A DNA stretch of 13,870 nt from an uncultured Lachnospiraceae bacterium (GTDB lineage Bacteria; Bacillota; Clostridia; Lachnospirales; Lachnospiraceae): NCBI GenBank assembly GCA_910586255.1, contig CAJUHR010000059.1, positions 1-13,870 on the forward strand, read 5' to 3'. Shown in pieces: positions 6,449 through 13,823 of the stretch. The position numbers and the translations under genes are program-made. The first letter of the stretch is position 1; every line of letters begins with the position of its first letter. A model generated the notes under the pieces. It was not told the DNA's origin and made no database searches. It saw nothing but the letters and a program-made list of their open reading frames with translations.

Positions 6449-7945
6449 TTAATATGCAAACACACGCAAATAATCTGCTTTTTTGTCTGCCATTCCCTGA
6501 ACTGGAAGTCCCATCTTTTTATACCAGCATATTTTTTCTGATATATCTCTATTTATACGCTCCCCCGGCGCCACAATCGGTATTCCCGGAGGATAGAGAT
6601 AAACAAATTCCGCAGAAACATAACCCGTACTTTTTGATATTTCCAGTGTCTGAAAATCCCTCTCCATTGCATCTGCCAGTGTGGTCACAATTTCCGGTTG
6701 TTTTTCGGCCCACCAGTTATCATCTTCTTTCCAATCCTGCCCTAAGTATTTATATATATTTTCATCAACCTCATAATTCTTTCCCTCTTCCCTTTTATAT
6801 AATTCCTTGTCAATTTCCAAAAGTGCTCTTTTTAACCGATCCAACCCTTCATTCATATCCAAAAATGTTGTGATCGCCACCACATAATTTACTCCGCACA
6901 TTTCCATTTCCAGATTATATTTTTCTCTCAATATCCGCGCCAAATCCACTCCTGTAATCGAAAGTCCCTTACAGGAAATCACAATTTTAGATTGATCCAA
7001 ATCATATACACCATAGCTTCCCTTCACGGAATCATCCAAAATCCGCAGACATTTCATCTCGGCAAACCTCTTTCTTAATGCTCTCAACTTAGGTATAAAC
7101 TCTGCAAAATATTTATCTCCATTCTTGTACATTTCAAAAATGCAGCTCTCAATCCCTGACATCAATACATAAGAAGGGCTGCTACTCTGATAAACCTGAA
7201 GATACCATTCCAGCCTTTCTATATCCACGTATTTACTCTTTACATGAAGAACAGCCGTCTGTGTAAAAGAAGGTAATGTTTTATGTAAACTTTGTATAAC
7301 AATGTCAGCCCCACAATCTAATGCAGACATAGGAAACAATGATCCTCCAAAAGAAAAATGCGCCCCATGAGCTTCATCCACAATCAAAGGAATATCTTTC
7401 CTATGAACAATCGCGGCAATTTTCTGGATATCCGATACAATGCCCTCATAAGTAGGAGAAACCACCAGCACAGCTTTCGCATCAGGATTTTCCTCCAATA
7501 CTTTTTCCACATCTTTTTCAGAAATCCCACCACTTATCCACAATTTATTTAATATTTGTGGATAAATATATATTGTTTTTGACTTTTTGAGGATACTTCC
7601 ATGATAAACTGACTTATGACAATTTCTCCCTACAATAATCTTCTCATTAGAAGAAATCACTCCGCTGACCGCACTTAAAATTCCTCCGCTGCTCCCATTA
7701 ATCAAATAATACGTTTTGTCCGCACCATAAACCTCAGCCGCAAACTCCATAGATTTTTTTAATATTCCTTCCGGATGATTCAGATTATCAAATCCCTCTA
7801 TTTCTGTAATATCAACCGAATAAGGATCAGGAAATTTACCTAATACTCCCTGGGAACTTCGCTTATGTCCGGGCATATGAAACGGATACATATCTGATTC
7901 TCCATATTTTTTTAATCGTTCAATCAGCAACTCTTCTCTTTTCAA
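6449..7945 (-). CDS. Orn/Lys/Arg decarboxylase family protein (YaaO/SpeA-like)
   Basis: This is a PLP-dependent fold-type I enzyme of the Gram-positive short arginine/lysine decarboxylase group. It would remove CO2 from a basic amino acid to form a polyamine precursor (agmatine, cadaverine or putrescine). The 498 residues fit the family. Motifs: YPFHMPGHKR (20-29), NGSSGG (83-88) for PLP phosphate binding, DEAHGAHF (190-197) and the PLP-binding lysine Lys222 in SLHKTLPSFTQT. The C-terminal domain has the usual YPPGIPIVAPGE. The start is a TTG with GAAGGG nine bases upstream; no in-frame ATG is available upstream, and the family N-terminus begins close to here. It is the first gene of the operon, matching yaaO next to tmk-holB in Bacillus. 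Substrate cannot be told from sequence. Confidence 0.9.
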   Translation of the reverse strand: MKREELLIERLKKYGESDMYPFHMPGHKRSSQGVLGKFPDPYSVDITEIEGFDNLNHPEGILKKSMEFAAEVYGADKTYYLINGSSGGILSAVSGVISSNEKIIVGRNCHKSVYHGSILKKSKTIYIYPQILNKLWISGGISEKDVEKVLEENPDAKAVLVVSPTYEGIVSDIQKIAAIVHRKDIPLIVDEAHGAHFSFGGSLFPMSALDCGADIVIQSLHKTLPSFTQTAVLHVKSKYVDIERLEWYLQVYQSSSPSYVLMSGIESCIFEMYKNGDKYFAEFIPKLRALRKRFAEMKCLRILDDSVKGSYGVYDLDQSKIVISCKGLSITGVDLARILREKYNLEMEMCGVNYVVAITTFLDMNEGLDRLKRALLEIDKELYKREEGKNYEVDENIYKYLGQDWKEDDNWWAEKQPEIVTTLADAMERDFQTLEISKSTGYVSAEFVYLYPPGIPIVAPGERINRDISEKICWYKKMGLPVQGMADKKADYLRVFAY

Positions 7946-7993
7946 TTTTTTAATCCCTTCATTAATTTCTGTTATTTTTCTTGCTTAAAAGAT

Positions 7994-8002
7994 ATCATAA
8001 CA
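7994..8002 (-). promoter_or_regulatory. Extended -10 promoter of the decarboxylase-holB-rsmI operon
   Basis: The minus strand reads TGTTATGAT (8002 to 7994): an extended -10 TGn followed by TATGAT (5 of 6 to TATAAT). No good -35 box is seen 17 bases further up. It would start transcription near 7987, giving a leader of about 40 bases before the TTG start. This is pattern reading only. Confidence 0.4.
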
Positions 8003-8063
8003 CATTAGTGCACATTCTGCTACCACAGTATCTTCAATAATGGTTACTACTAATGTATCCTTT

Positions 8064-8207
8064 GTTACTGTTCACAGGTACCCTGCGAACGTAACAGTAT
8101 ACGCCCATTTGAAATCGCCTGTAGCGATGGGGCATATTCTTTGGCCCCATAACTGTACTGGCTCATGACTAATCAGCGGAGTGATTAGTTATGGTATGAA
8201 CAGTAAC
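8064..8207. mobile_element. MITE-like element with terminal inverted repeats and 8-bp target duplication
   Basis: The 144-bp element begins GTTACTGTTCA (8064-8074) and ends with its exact complement TGAACAGTAAC (8197-8207). Directly outside both ends lies the same 8-mer, TATCCTTT (8056-8063 and 8208-8215), a perfect target site duplication. There is no ORF of note inside. The interior is highly foldable: ATCGC/GCGAT (8114-8128), TGGGGC/GCCCCA (8128-8149), and a 12-bp stem with GU pairs at 8164-8175/8182-8193 around GCGGAG. The left arm can also fold on itself (GTTAC...GTAAC, 8064-8095). An 8-bp duplication would need a transposase supplied in trans; the family is not identified. The rest of 7946-8313 holds the operon promoter and AT-rich DNA. 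Confidence 0.8.
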
Positions 8208-8313
8208 TATCCTTTCAATATTATTATTTCTGTATATGGAATTTTAAATAAAGATGTGAGATAATAAATTATATTTATTCACAAGCAAAATTCATCATAA
8301 AGGAGTCCCACCA

Positions 8314-8541
8314 ATGAGAGAAATCGAATTTAAAATGGAACGCCAGGGCCTTGTAAAAACGGGAGATGAAGTGGAAGTCATTGAACGGGAAGGCGTCACC
8401 TACAGCTATATTATTGAACCGGCTGTTGCTATGTCCGGCTGTTTTGCGGCCCGCGACCGCATAAAGTCAAGAAAAGGTATTATCAAGGAAATCCGGGAAA
8501 ATGACCGGGGATTTTATGTAGTTGTTATTTTTGACGAATAG
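8314..8541 (+). CDS. Small conserved-looking protein of unknown function (75 aa)
   Basis: I do not recognise the family. The gene has a strong Shine-Dalgarno site (AAAGGAG, 8 bases before the ATG) and ends at a strong terminator, so it looks like a real single-gene unit. The protein is charged and soluble, with no signal peptide or membrane segment. Alternating strand-like stretches (DEVEVIEREG, TYSYIIEPAVAM, GFYVVVIFDE) and the KGIIKEI turn suggest a small beta-barrel, comparable in layout to SH3-like or KOW folds. One cysteine is present (SGCFAARDR). It lies alone on the plus strand between two minus-strand operons, about 100 bases after the MITE-like element. No function is assigned. Confidence 0.75.
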   Translation: MREIEFKMERQGLVKTGDEVEVIEREGVTYSYIIEPAVAMSGCFAARDRIKSRKGIIKEIRENDRGFYVVVIFDE

Positions 8542-8583
8542 AAAATGCCTTTGGCTGACCTGTAATCAGTCAAAGGCATTTTC
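8541..8583. terminator. Bidirectional terminator between convergent genes
   Basis: GAAAATGCCTTTG (8541-8553) pairs perfectly with CAAAGGCATTTTC (8571-8583). The stem continues through a G-U pair into CTGA/TCAG, for 18 pairs and a 7-base loop. The A- and T-rich stem ends give U-tracts in both directions. It begins at the last base of the 75-residue gene's stop codon and touches the stop of the minus-strand par operon gene, so it serves both. Confidence 0.9.
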
Positions 8584-10254
8584 TTATTTAACTCTGTTCC
8601 TCTTTCCATTAGGAATTATAACAACATCTCTCCAGAGAAGTATCGGCTCCTTTCCCTTCTCCCATTGATAGTCCTTCCAGTAACAATACACTTGATTATC
8701 CCGCATCATAACAAATTCCAAAACATCATTTCCGGTTGTTTCTCTTCCCTGACGCTCTATTGTATCTTCAAGATAGCTCATCTGCCCGTCAGGAGCGATC
8801 ACTGCAATTACACCATGATTATTCTTCCAGTTTTTCGGAATATAATTTCCATAGATCTGGCCATTATCCTGACAATAATACATCTGCAGAATCCGGCCCG
8901 TAAATTCATCATGAACCTCTTCCGGCTTCTTATCCTCTGTCAAAGATTTCCTAAATACCTTGCTATAATGAGCTCCGGATCCGCCTTTTCTGACATAGGC
9001 ACTGTAATATAGCCAATCACCGGAAATACAAAAGCTGTCAATACCATTTTCTTCCTGAATAAATAACTCATCTACTCCGTTTACATTCCTGTAAATTTCA
9101 TTTTTTTCATTATCCACAGACTTTAATTCATATTTTATTCCATTGTTTATCCGTTCTGCTGCAATCACATCTGCAATACGATCTCCATCCATTTGCAGTA
9201 TTCGGTCTCCATAATAAATATTTCCGTCATTCTCCTTTTCAAGATCACGTCCCAACATATCACGAAGATAAAATTCACAATTTTCTCTGTGTACATACAT
9301 TCCCGGAATTACTTTATCAAATTCCTCCTGTGAATCAATAACCTGTATTCTTTCAAAACATTCAATGTATATTTTATCGTCAAGAATATAATAATCATCT
9401 ACTTCTCTGGAAATAATTTCTATCTCATCATTTCCTTTTTTCATACGATAAAGCGTATGAAATAAATCAGGCGATACTTTTGAAAGTACGGATTCCTTTC
9501 TTTCAGGACAAGGTAAATAATAAACCCATCCATCGCTGCTTACCTGAACCTCAAGATTCTCCGGATCCTGAGATGCCCATTCTGTCTGTTCCAAGGGAAC
9601 CGAATACAATACCTGTCCGATATCAGATAAATATACAATTTTATTTGCTATTTTTATATGATTCTTCTGATTTTTCTGAGCCTCTGAACTGTCCTCTACA
9701 TCTACCGGCAAAGATTCGACAAATGGCTTTTTTAATATTTCAATCTGCTCTTTAAGCTTATCTGCTCCTATTATCAAGGCTCCCACTGCTACTGTCAACA
9801 ATATACAGGAAAAAATATTCTGGGCAATAATACGTAGCTTGGAAAATTCTTTTCCAGAATCTTGATTTTCATCCAGCTTTAAATAGTCCCAAATTTCAAA
9901 AAATAAAGATGTCTCATCTAGTTTTTTTGATTTATCTGAGCTGACATTTAAAATATTTTCCTGTTTTTGTTCTCTCATATGGGCAGCTGCCATTTGCTCT
10001 GAAGAAATTCCCAGCTTTAATTCTGCAATATCATCGGCTTTCTTTTTAAGCCATTCTGTGATATTATCTTTTCCAAATATATCTTCTATATTGGAATATA
10101 AATCCGCATAAGTGAGTATTAATAGCTTTTTTGCCTTCTCACTGTCTAATATCAAAAAACGGACATGTGTACATACATTTTGATATGTTCGGATATAGAT
10201 TTCTTCAAAACATTCCTGCCGTTGTTGATTTTTGTTTTTTTTCTGTTCCCTCAT
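8584..10254 (-). CDS. Membrane protein with a sigma-70-region-2-like N-terminus and an extracytoplasmic repeat domain
   Basis: Function unknown. Residues about 14-82 resemble region 2 of ECF sigma factors (FEEIYIRTYQNVCTHVRFLI, an acidic helix, LYSNIED, then WLKKKADDIAELKLG), but no region 4 follows. A basic/acidic linker leads to one membrane helix at about 146-164 (FSCILLTVAVGALIIGA). Residues 190-556 would lie outside the cell. They contain many short strand pairs with aromatic ends (DGWVYYLPC, DDYYILDDKIYI, DGNIYYGDRI, SGDWLYYSAY, NQVYCYWKDY), like DUF5050/beta-propeller proteins that read YY...G at each blade. The ATG at 10254 has GGGG nine bases upstream. It is the last gene of the parA-parB-DUF4446 operon, 30 bases after the DUF4446 gene. 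A membrane sensor or anti-sigma-like role is possible but unproved. Confidence 0.75.
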   Translation of the reverse strand: MREQKKNKNQQRQECFEEIYIRTYQNVCTHVRFLILDSEKAKKLLILTYADLYSNIEDIFGKDNITEWLKKKADDIAELKLGISSEQMAAAHMREQKQENILNVSSDKSKKLDETSLFFEIWDYLKLDENQDSGKEFSKLRIIAQNIFSCILLTVAVGALIIGADKLKEQIEILKKPFVESLPVDVEDSSEAQKNQKNHIKIANKIVYLSDIGQVLYSVPLEQTEWASQDPENLEVQVSSDGWVYYLPCPERKESVLSKVSPDLFHTLYRMKKGNDEIEIISREVDDYYILDDKIYIECFERIQVIDSQEEFDKVIPGMYVHRENCEFYLRDMLGRDLEKENDGNIYYGDRILQMDGDRIADVIAAERINNGIKYELKSVDNEKNEIYRNVNGVDELFIQEENGIDSFCISGDWLYYSAYVRKGGSGAHYSKVFRKSLTEDKKPEEVHDEFTGRILQMYYCQDNGQIYGNYIPKNWKNNHGVIAVIAPDGQMSYLEDTIERQGRETTGNDVLEFVMMRDNQVYCYWKDYQWEKGKEPILLWRDVVIIPNGKRNRVK

Positions 10255-10284
10255 TATATTGTCCCCATAAGAACCAAAATATTT

Positions 10285-10791
10285 TTATTGTTTATATCCC
10301 AAAGCCTGTTCCAAAGCCTCTTTTTCTTCATTTCCTAATAATATCTCTGTTTGTCCCCGATCAACTGCTTTTAGATAAAGGTAGCATCCTTCTCTGCTAT
10401 GAACCGAATTCATAATAAAACCTGTATTTGTATAATCCAGCAATGCAAAGGCAAAGCTTAGATTTCCCCCCATTCCTTTAAAAGCATTATATCTTACCAT
10501 TCCAAATTTCTGAAAAGAAGCCCGCATATTTTTATTATTAACACGAATCTGATCCTTATTAGCGCGGTCCTGAGACTTTAATTCCTGAATATCCTGGATA
10601 TGGCCGATAATAATATCTTCTAAAGTTTCCGCATCCTTTCCTCTCATAAAATAATCATATCTGCGGTATAGTTTTTTTATTTTAAAAATACATATAATGA
10701 CAACAATCATAAGTATGATCGTCAATGCTGCCTGTCCAAGTATTATATATAAAGGATCAATTCCCAAATGATTCAATATGCTATCTTCCAT
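10285..10791 (-). CDS. DUF4446 family membrane protein
   Basis: This 168-residue protein has one N-terminal membrane helix (about 17-37, ILGQAALTIILMIVVIICIF) and then a charged helix (about 45-92) probably forming a coiled coil. The conserved family core follows: RYNAFKGMGGNLSFAFALLD, NTGFIMNSVHSREGCYLYLK, and a C-terminal EEKEALEQAL. The function of DUF4446 is unknown; the family is often encoded right after parB in Clostridia, as here, 10 bases downstream of the parB stop. AGGAG lies 7 bases before the ATG. A link to chromosome segregation or sporulation is inferred from neighbours only. Confidence 0.88.
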   Translation of the reverse strand: MEDSILNHLGIDPLYIILGQAALTIILMIVVIICIFKIKKLYRRYDYFMRGKDAETLEDIIIGHIQDIQELKSQDRANKDQIRVNNKNMRASFQKFGMVRYNAFKGMGGNLSFAFALLDYTNTGFIMNSVHSREGCYLYLKAVDRGQTEILLGNEEKEALEQALGYKQ

Positions 10792-10801
10792 TAATTTACT
10801 C

Positions 10802-11752
10802 CTATCCTATTGTCTCAATCAATTCTACAATTCTTTCCAATTCTGCCTCTGAATAATACTCAATCTCAATTTTTCCTTTGCTTCGATCCTTTCGGTTAAT
10901 ATTGACCTTTGTTCCCACCACTGTTTTCATTCTTTCCTCCAGATTTTTAAAAATTAATTCCAGAGCTTCATCTTCTTTTACCTTTTTCTTCTCCTTGGGA
11001 GCTTTTCCCAAAGCCTTACATAATTTTTCCACTTCCCGTACACTAAGGTGTTCTCTCACAATTCTGTCTGCCAATTCCAGCTGTTGTTGAGTATCTGATA
11101 CTGCCAGTAATGCTCTGGCATGTCCGCTGCTTATAAGTCCGTCAATCAACATTTGCTGTATCTCAGGTGCCAGGTTCAGCAAACGCATACTGTTTGTAAT
11201 TGTTGAGCGGTTTTTTGAGACCCTCTCTGCTATTTCTTCTTGTTTTAAATGAAATTCCTGCATTAATCTCTGATATGCAACTGCTTCCTCAATAGGATTT
11301 AAATCTTCCCTCTGAACATTCTCAATTAACGCAATTTCCATAGCTTGCTGTTTATTGTACTCCCGTACAACAACCGGCACTTCTTTTACTCCAGCCAGCT
11401 TTGCTGCTCTCCAACGGCGCTCTCCGGCAATTATTTCATATAAATCCCCATTTTTCTGTACCAGCAAAGGCTGAAGAACTCCATACCGGCGGATAGAATC
11501 GGCCAATTCCTGAAGCTGTTCCTCCCCGAAATCTTTTCTCGGCTGTTCCCGATTAGGCTCTATCTTGGATAGCTTTAAAAAAAATTCTCCGCCTTCTTCC
11601 TGTTCTTTTTCTTCAGAAAGTTCCCCATCTTTTCCATCCGTTTTATATGGTTCTTTTTTTTCGTTTAACTGATCATTGGATACTTCCTGGACTACTTCTT
11701 CGCCAAAAAATGCACCTAACCCTTTTCCCAATCCACGTTTTGCCTTTGCCAT
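10802..11752 (-). CDS. parB: Chromosome-partitioning protein ParB (Spo0J)
   Basis: ParB is a CTP-dependent DNA clamp that loads at parS, spreads along nearby DNA, recruits SMC/condensin and stimulates ParA. The 316-residue protein opens with KRGLGKGLGAFFG, the ParA-contacting N-terminus. After an acidic linker (about 30-57) come the ParB/Srx CTP-binding motifs: EPNREQPRKDF (65-75), IAGERRWRAAKLAG (108-121) and ENVQREDLNPIEEA (144-157). A helix-turn-helix (about 170-192, KQEEIAERVSKNRSTITNSM) reads parS. The C-terminal dimerization segment includes KGKIEIEYYSEAELERIVEL. Its ATG lies two bases beyond the parA stop, with AGGAG inside the end of parA. A parS site lies upstream of the operon. Confidence 0.96.
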   Translation of the reverse strand: MAKAKRGLGKGLGAFFGEEVVQEVSNDQLNEKKEPYKTDGKDGELSEEKEQEEGGEFFLKLSKIEPNREQPRKDFGEEQLQELADSIRRYGVLQPLLVQKNGDLYEIIAGERRWRAAKLAGVKEVPVVVREYNKQQAMEIALIENVQREDLNPIEEAVAYQRLMQEFHLKQEEIAERVSKNRSTITNSMRLLNLAPEIQQMLIDGLISSGHARALLAVSDTQQQLELADRIVREHLSVREVEKLCKALGKAPKEKKKVKEDEALELIFKNLEERMKTVVGTKVNINRKDRSKGKIEIEYYSEAELERIVELIETIG

Positions 11753-11753
11753 A

Positions 11754-12521
11754 TCAAACTTCTCCTCTGCTAATCACTTCCGCTGCCAACATTCGATAAC
11801 TCTCTGCTCCTGCCGATCTGGTATCATATTGATTGATCGGCATCCCATGGCTTGGCGCCTCTGCCAGTCTCACATTTCTAGGAATTATTGTCTTATAGAT
11901 CGTTCCTTTTAAATAATTTTTAACATTTTCTACTACTTCTAAGGAAAGGTTTGTCCGGGCGTCATACATTGTAAATACTACACCCTCCAATTCCAGCTTT
12001 TTGTTTAATTTCTTTTTTACTAAATCTACAGTTTGAATAATTTGACTTAATCCTTCCAATGCATAGTATTCACACTGAATCGGCACTAGTACCGTATCTG
12101 CTGCAGTTAAAGCATTGATTGTCAGAAGATTCAAAGAAGGAGGACAATCTACAATAATAAAATCATAGTTCTTCTCTATCTTTTCCAGCTCTCTGCGAAG
12201 CTTTTTTTCTTTTTCTTCCTCATCTAATAGTTCAATCTCTGCCCCTGCCAGATCAACATCTGAGGGAAGAATATCCAGATTTTCCTGAACCTCGGGAATA
12301 ATGCACTCATCAATCCTACACTCTCCCATCAAAAGCTCATACACTGTTTTATCCATATACCCTTTTTCAAATCCTAATCCGCTGGTAGCATTTCCCTGCG
12401 GATCAAAATCCACTGTCAATACTTTCTGGCCGGCTTCTGCCAGACATGCCGATAAATTGATTGCTGTAGTCGTTTTACCTACCCCACCCTTTTGATTTGC
12501 AATAGCTATTATTCTTCCCAT
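11754..12521 (-). CDS. parA: Chromosome-partitioning ATPase ParA (Soj)
   Basis: This ATPase dimerizes on nucleoid DNA in its ATP form and is switched off by ParB. In Bacillus, Soj also controls DnaA. From the ATG at 12521 the protein has 255 residues, the short form without an N-terminal DNA-binding domain. Motifs: the deviant Walker A QKGGVGKTTTAINL (signature Lys before the GG), Walker A' region LTVDFDPQGNATSGLG, Walker B FIIVDCPPSLNLLT, and the C-terminal RNVRLAEAPSHGMPINQYD typical of Soj. The ATG has AAAAGGAAG just upstream; the frame extends to a TTG at 12560, which has no good site. It is the first gene of the par operon. rsmG, which often precedes it, is absent; a divergent hydrolase-like gene takes its place. 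Confidence 0.95.
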   Translation of the reverse strand: MGRIIAIANQKGGVGKTTTAINLSACLAEAGQKVLTVDFDPQGNATSGLGFEKGYMDKTVYELLMGECRIDECIIPEVQENLDILPSDVDLAGAEIELLDEEEKEKKLRRELEKIEKNYDFIIVDCPPSLNLLTINALTAADTVLVPIQCEYYALEGLSQIIQTVDLVKKKLNKKLELEGVVFTMYDARTNLSLEVVENVKNYLKGTIYKTIIPRNVRLAEAPSHGMPINQYDTRSAGAESYRMLAAEVISRGEV

Positions 12522-12561
12522 TTTTCTTCCTTTTATTTTATCATCCTCATAACAGTCCAAA

Positions 12562-12593
12562 TATACCTGTTACATACCTTTAACAGTATACCA
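12562..12593 (-). promoter_or_regulatory. parA extended -10 promoter overlapped by an inverted repeat
   Basis: The minus strand reads TGGTATACT (12593-12585), an extended -10 TGn followed by TATACT (5 of 6). The -35 region is weak. The -10 box is one arm of an imperfect inverted repeat, TATACCTGTTA (12562-12572) against TAACAGTATA (12581-12590) with one extra base, which could be an operator for autoregulation of the par operon. No binding protein is known from sequence alone. Confidence 0.5.
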
Positions 12594-12646
12594 CACTTTA
12601 ATTTATTTTCCTATGTACAAACAAAATAAAAGCTTGTTTTTTTTCT

Positions 12647-12668
12647 AAATGTTTCACGTGAAACATTT
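12647..12668. promoter_or_regulatory. parS: parS centromere site
   Basis: TGTTTCACGTGAAACA at 12650-12665 is a perfect match to the Spo0J/ParB consensus TGTTNCACGTGAAACA. The symmetry extends three bases each side (AAA...TTT), giving a perfect 22-bp palindrome. It lies 130 bp upstream of parA, in the divergent intergenic region 12522-12855, which also holds both promoters. A half-site-like ATGTTTC recurs at 12726-12732. The location supports an origin-proximal position. Confidence 0.97.
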
Positions 12669-12743
12669 CTAATTACTATTTATATAAATGTGGAAAATAA
12701 TATATAACCCATAGAGATGTTTAAAATGTTTCTAAATTTTTCG

Positions 12744-12772
12744 TTGTAACAAACACTATTTTGTATTATACT
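12744..12772 (+). promoter_or_regulatory. Sigma-A-type promoter of the hydrolase-like gene
   Basis: TTGTAA at 12744-12749 and TATACT at 12767-12772 are separated by exactly 17 bp (4 of 6 and 5 of 6 matches). Transcription would start near 12779, giving a leader of about 75 bases. TATACT is also mirrored by AGTATA at 12781-12786, a possible operator arm. Confidence 0.6.
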
Positions 12773-12808
12773 TAACTTATAGTATATTTGAAAATTCATT
12801 CCTATTAT

Positions 12809-12847
12809 CTGCACACTCCAATGTGCAGGAGATTTTATAATTTGGAG
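12809..12847 (+). promoter_or_regulatory. Leader hairpin with loop complementary to the Shine-Dalgarno site
   Basis: CTGCACA (12809-12815) pairs perfectly with TGTGCAG (12822-12828). The six-base loop CTCCAA (12816-12821) is the exact complement of TTGGAG (12842-12847), which holds the Shine-Dalgarno site seven bases before the ATG. Loop-to-site pairing would form a pseudoknot and could hide the ribosome binding site. This is inference from complementarity. Confidence 0.4.
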
Positions 12848-12855
12848 GAATATTT

Positions 12856-13806
12856 ATGAAAACGAAAAATAAACTTTTGACTTTACTGATTCTCTCCTCA
12901 AGCGCAATTACCACCACTACTTTTATCAATAAATTGATTCAATTAGAGGCCACTAAAAGCAAGCTTTCAGAAAAGCAAACATCTCACTATTATAAGTGGC
13001 GCCTGGGTGACATACATTATACAAAATCAGGTTCTGGCAAACCAATCCTTTTAATTCATGATTTAAGTGCTGCTTCCAGTATTTATGAATGGAATCGTTT
13101 AATTCCGCTTCTTACAAAAAATTATACAGTCTATGCCATGGATCTCCTCGGTTGCGGAAGCTCTGAAAAAATAAACACTACTTACACTAATTATCTATTT
13201 GTACAATTAATCACAGATTTTATTAAATCAGAAATCGGACATAGGACAAACATTATCACTACAGGTGAATCTGCTTCTATCCCGATAATGGCTTGTTCCA
13301 ACAATTCAGAGTTCTTTGATCAGATTATGCTGATTAATCCTTTGAGCCTCTCCGATTACTGTCAGATACCTGGCAAGTCAGCAAGATTATATAAAAAGAT
13401 TGTGGAACTACCGGTACTGGGTACCCTACTCTATAATATTGCTGTCAGTAAAGATTCAATCAATAAGGAATTAAAAGAAAATGGATTTTATAATTCCTAT
13501 AATATAGATTCATTCCTTATTGATCATTATTATGAAGCTGCTCATTTAGGTCTATCACCAAAGTCCATTTATATCAGTCAAATATGCAATTATACTAAAT
13601 GTAATATTATCAATGGACTCAAAAAAATTAATAACAGCATTTATATTGTTGGCGGTCAGGAAATACAAAATATTATTTCAAGACTGGAGGAATATAAGAT
13701 ATATAACCCTGCTGTGGAGATATCACTGATTCCGGAAACCAAGAATCTCCCCCAATTAGAAAGGCCAGATTATCTCAGTGAATTGATTAAAACCTATTTT
13801 TGTTAA
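12856..13806 (+). CDS. Membrane-anchored alpha/beta-hydrolase-like protein, probably degenerate active site
   Basis: The 316-residue protein has an N-terminal hydrophobic segment (about 7-25) that could be a membrane anchor or signal peptide, then an alpha/beta-hydrolase fold: KPILLIHDLSAASSIYEWNR (oxyanion region, 62-81), YAMDLLGCGSSEK (93-105) and the nucleophile elbow GESAS (137-141, Ser139). The last Gly of GxSxG is replaced by Ser. Near the C-terminus the family's G-H-x-P-x-x-E-x-P reads TKNLPQLERP, so the catalytic His is replaced by Asn297. The acid position (IVGGQEI) has Glu or is missing. It may be inactive or work with altered chemistry. A promoter and a strong GGAGG site are present. 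It is divergent from parA across the parS region; codon use is more AT-rich than its neighbours. Confidence 0.8.
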   Translation: MKTKNKLLTLLILSSSAITTTTFINKLIQLEATKSKLSEKQTSHYYKWRLGDIHYTKSGSGKPILLIHDLSAASSIYEWNRLIPLLTKNYTVYAMDLLGCGSSEKINTTYTNYLFVQLITDFIKSEIGHRTNIITTGESASIPIMACSNNSEFFDQIMLINPLSLSDYCQIPGKSARLYKKIVELPVLGTLLYNIAVSKDSINKELKENGFYNSYNIDSFLIDHYYEAAHLGLSPKSIYISQICNYTKCNIINGLKKINNSIYIVGGQEIQNIISRLEEYKIYNPAVEISLIPETKNLPQLERPDYLSELIKTYFC

Positions 13807-13823
13807 TTTGATTAAAATATAGC

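Noticed and set aside
6442..6873. Plus-strand 143-codon open frame opposite the decarboxylase gene
   Set aside because: It lies wholly within the reverse complement of a clearly conserved gene, is rich in Pro, Phe and Ser, and has no Shine-Dalgarno site.
8064..8207. Riboswitch or integron attC site as the explanation of the structured 144-bp stretch
   Set aside because: The exact 8-bp direct duplication outside perfect inverted ends is explained by transposition. No known riboswitch core or attC R-box was recognised.
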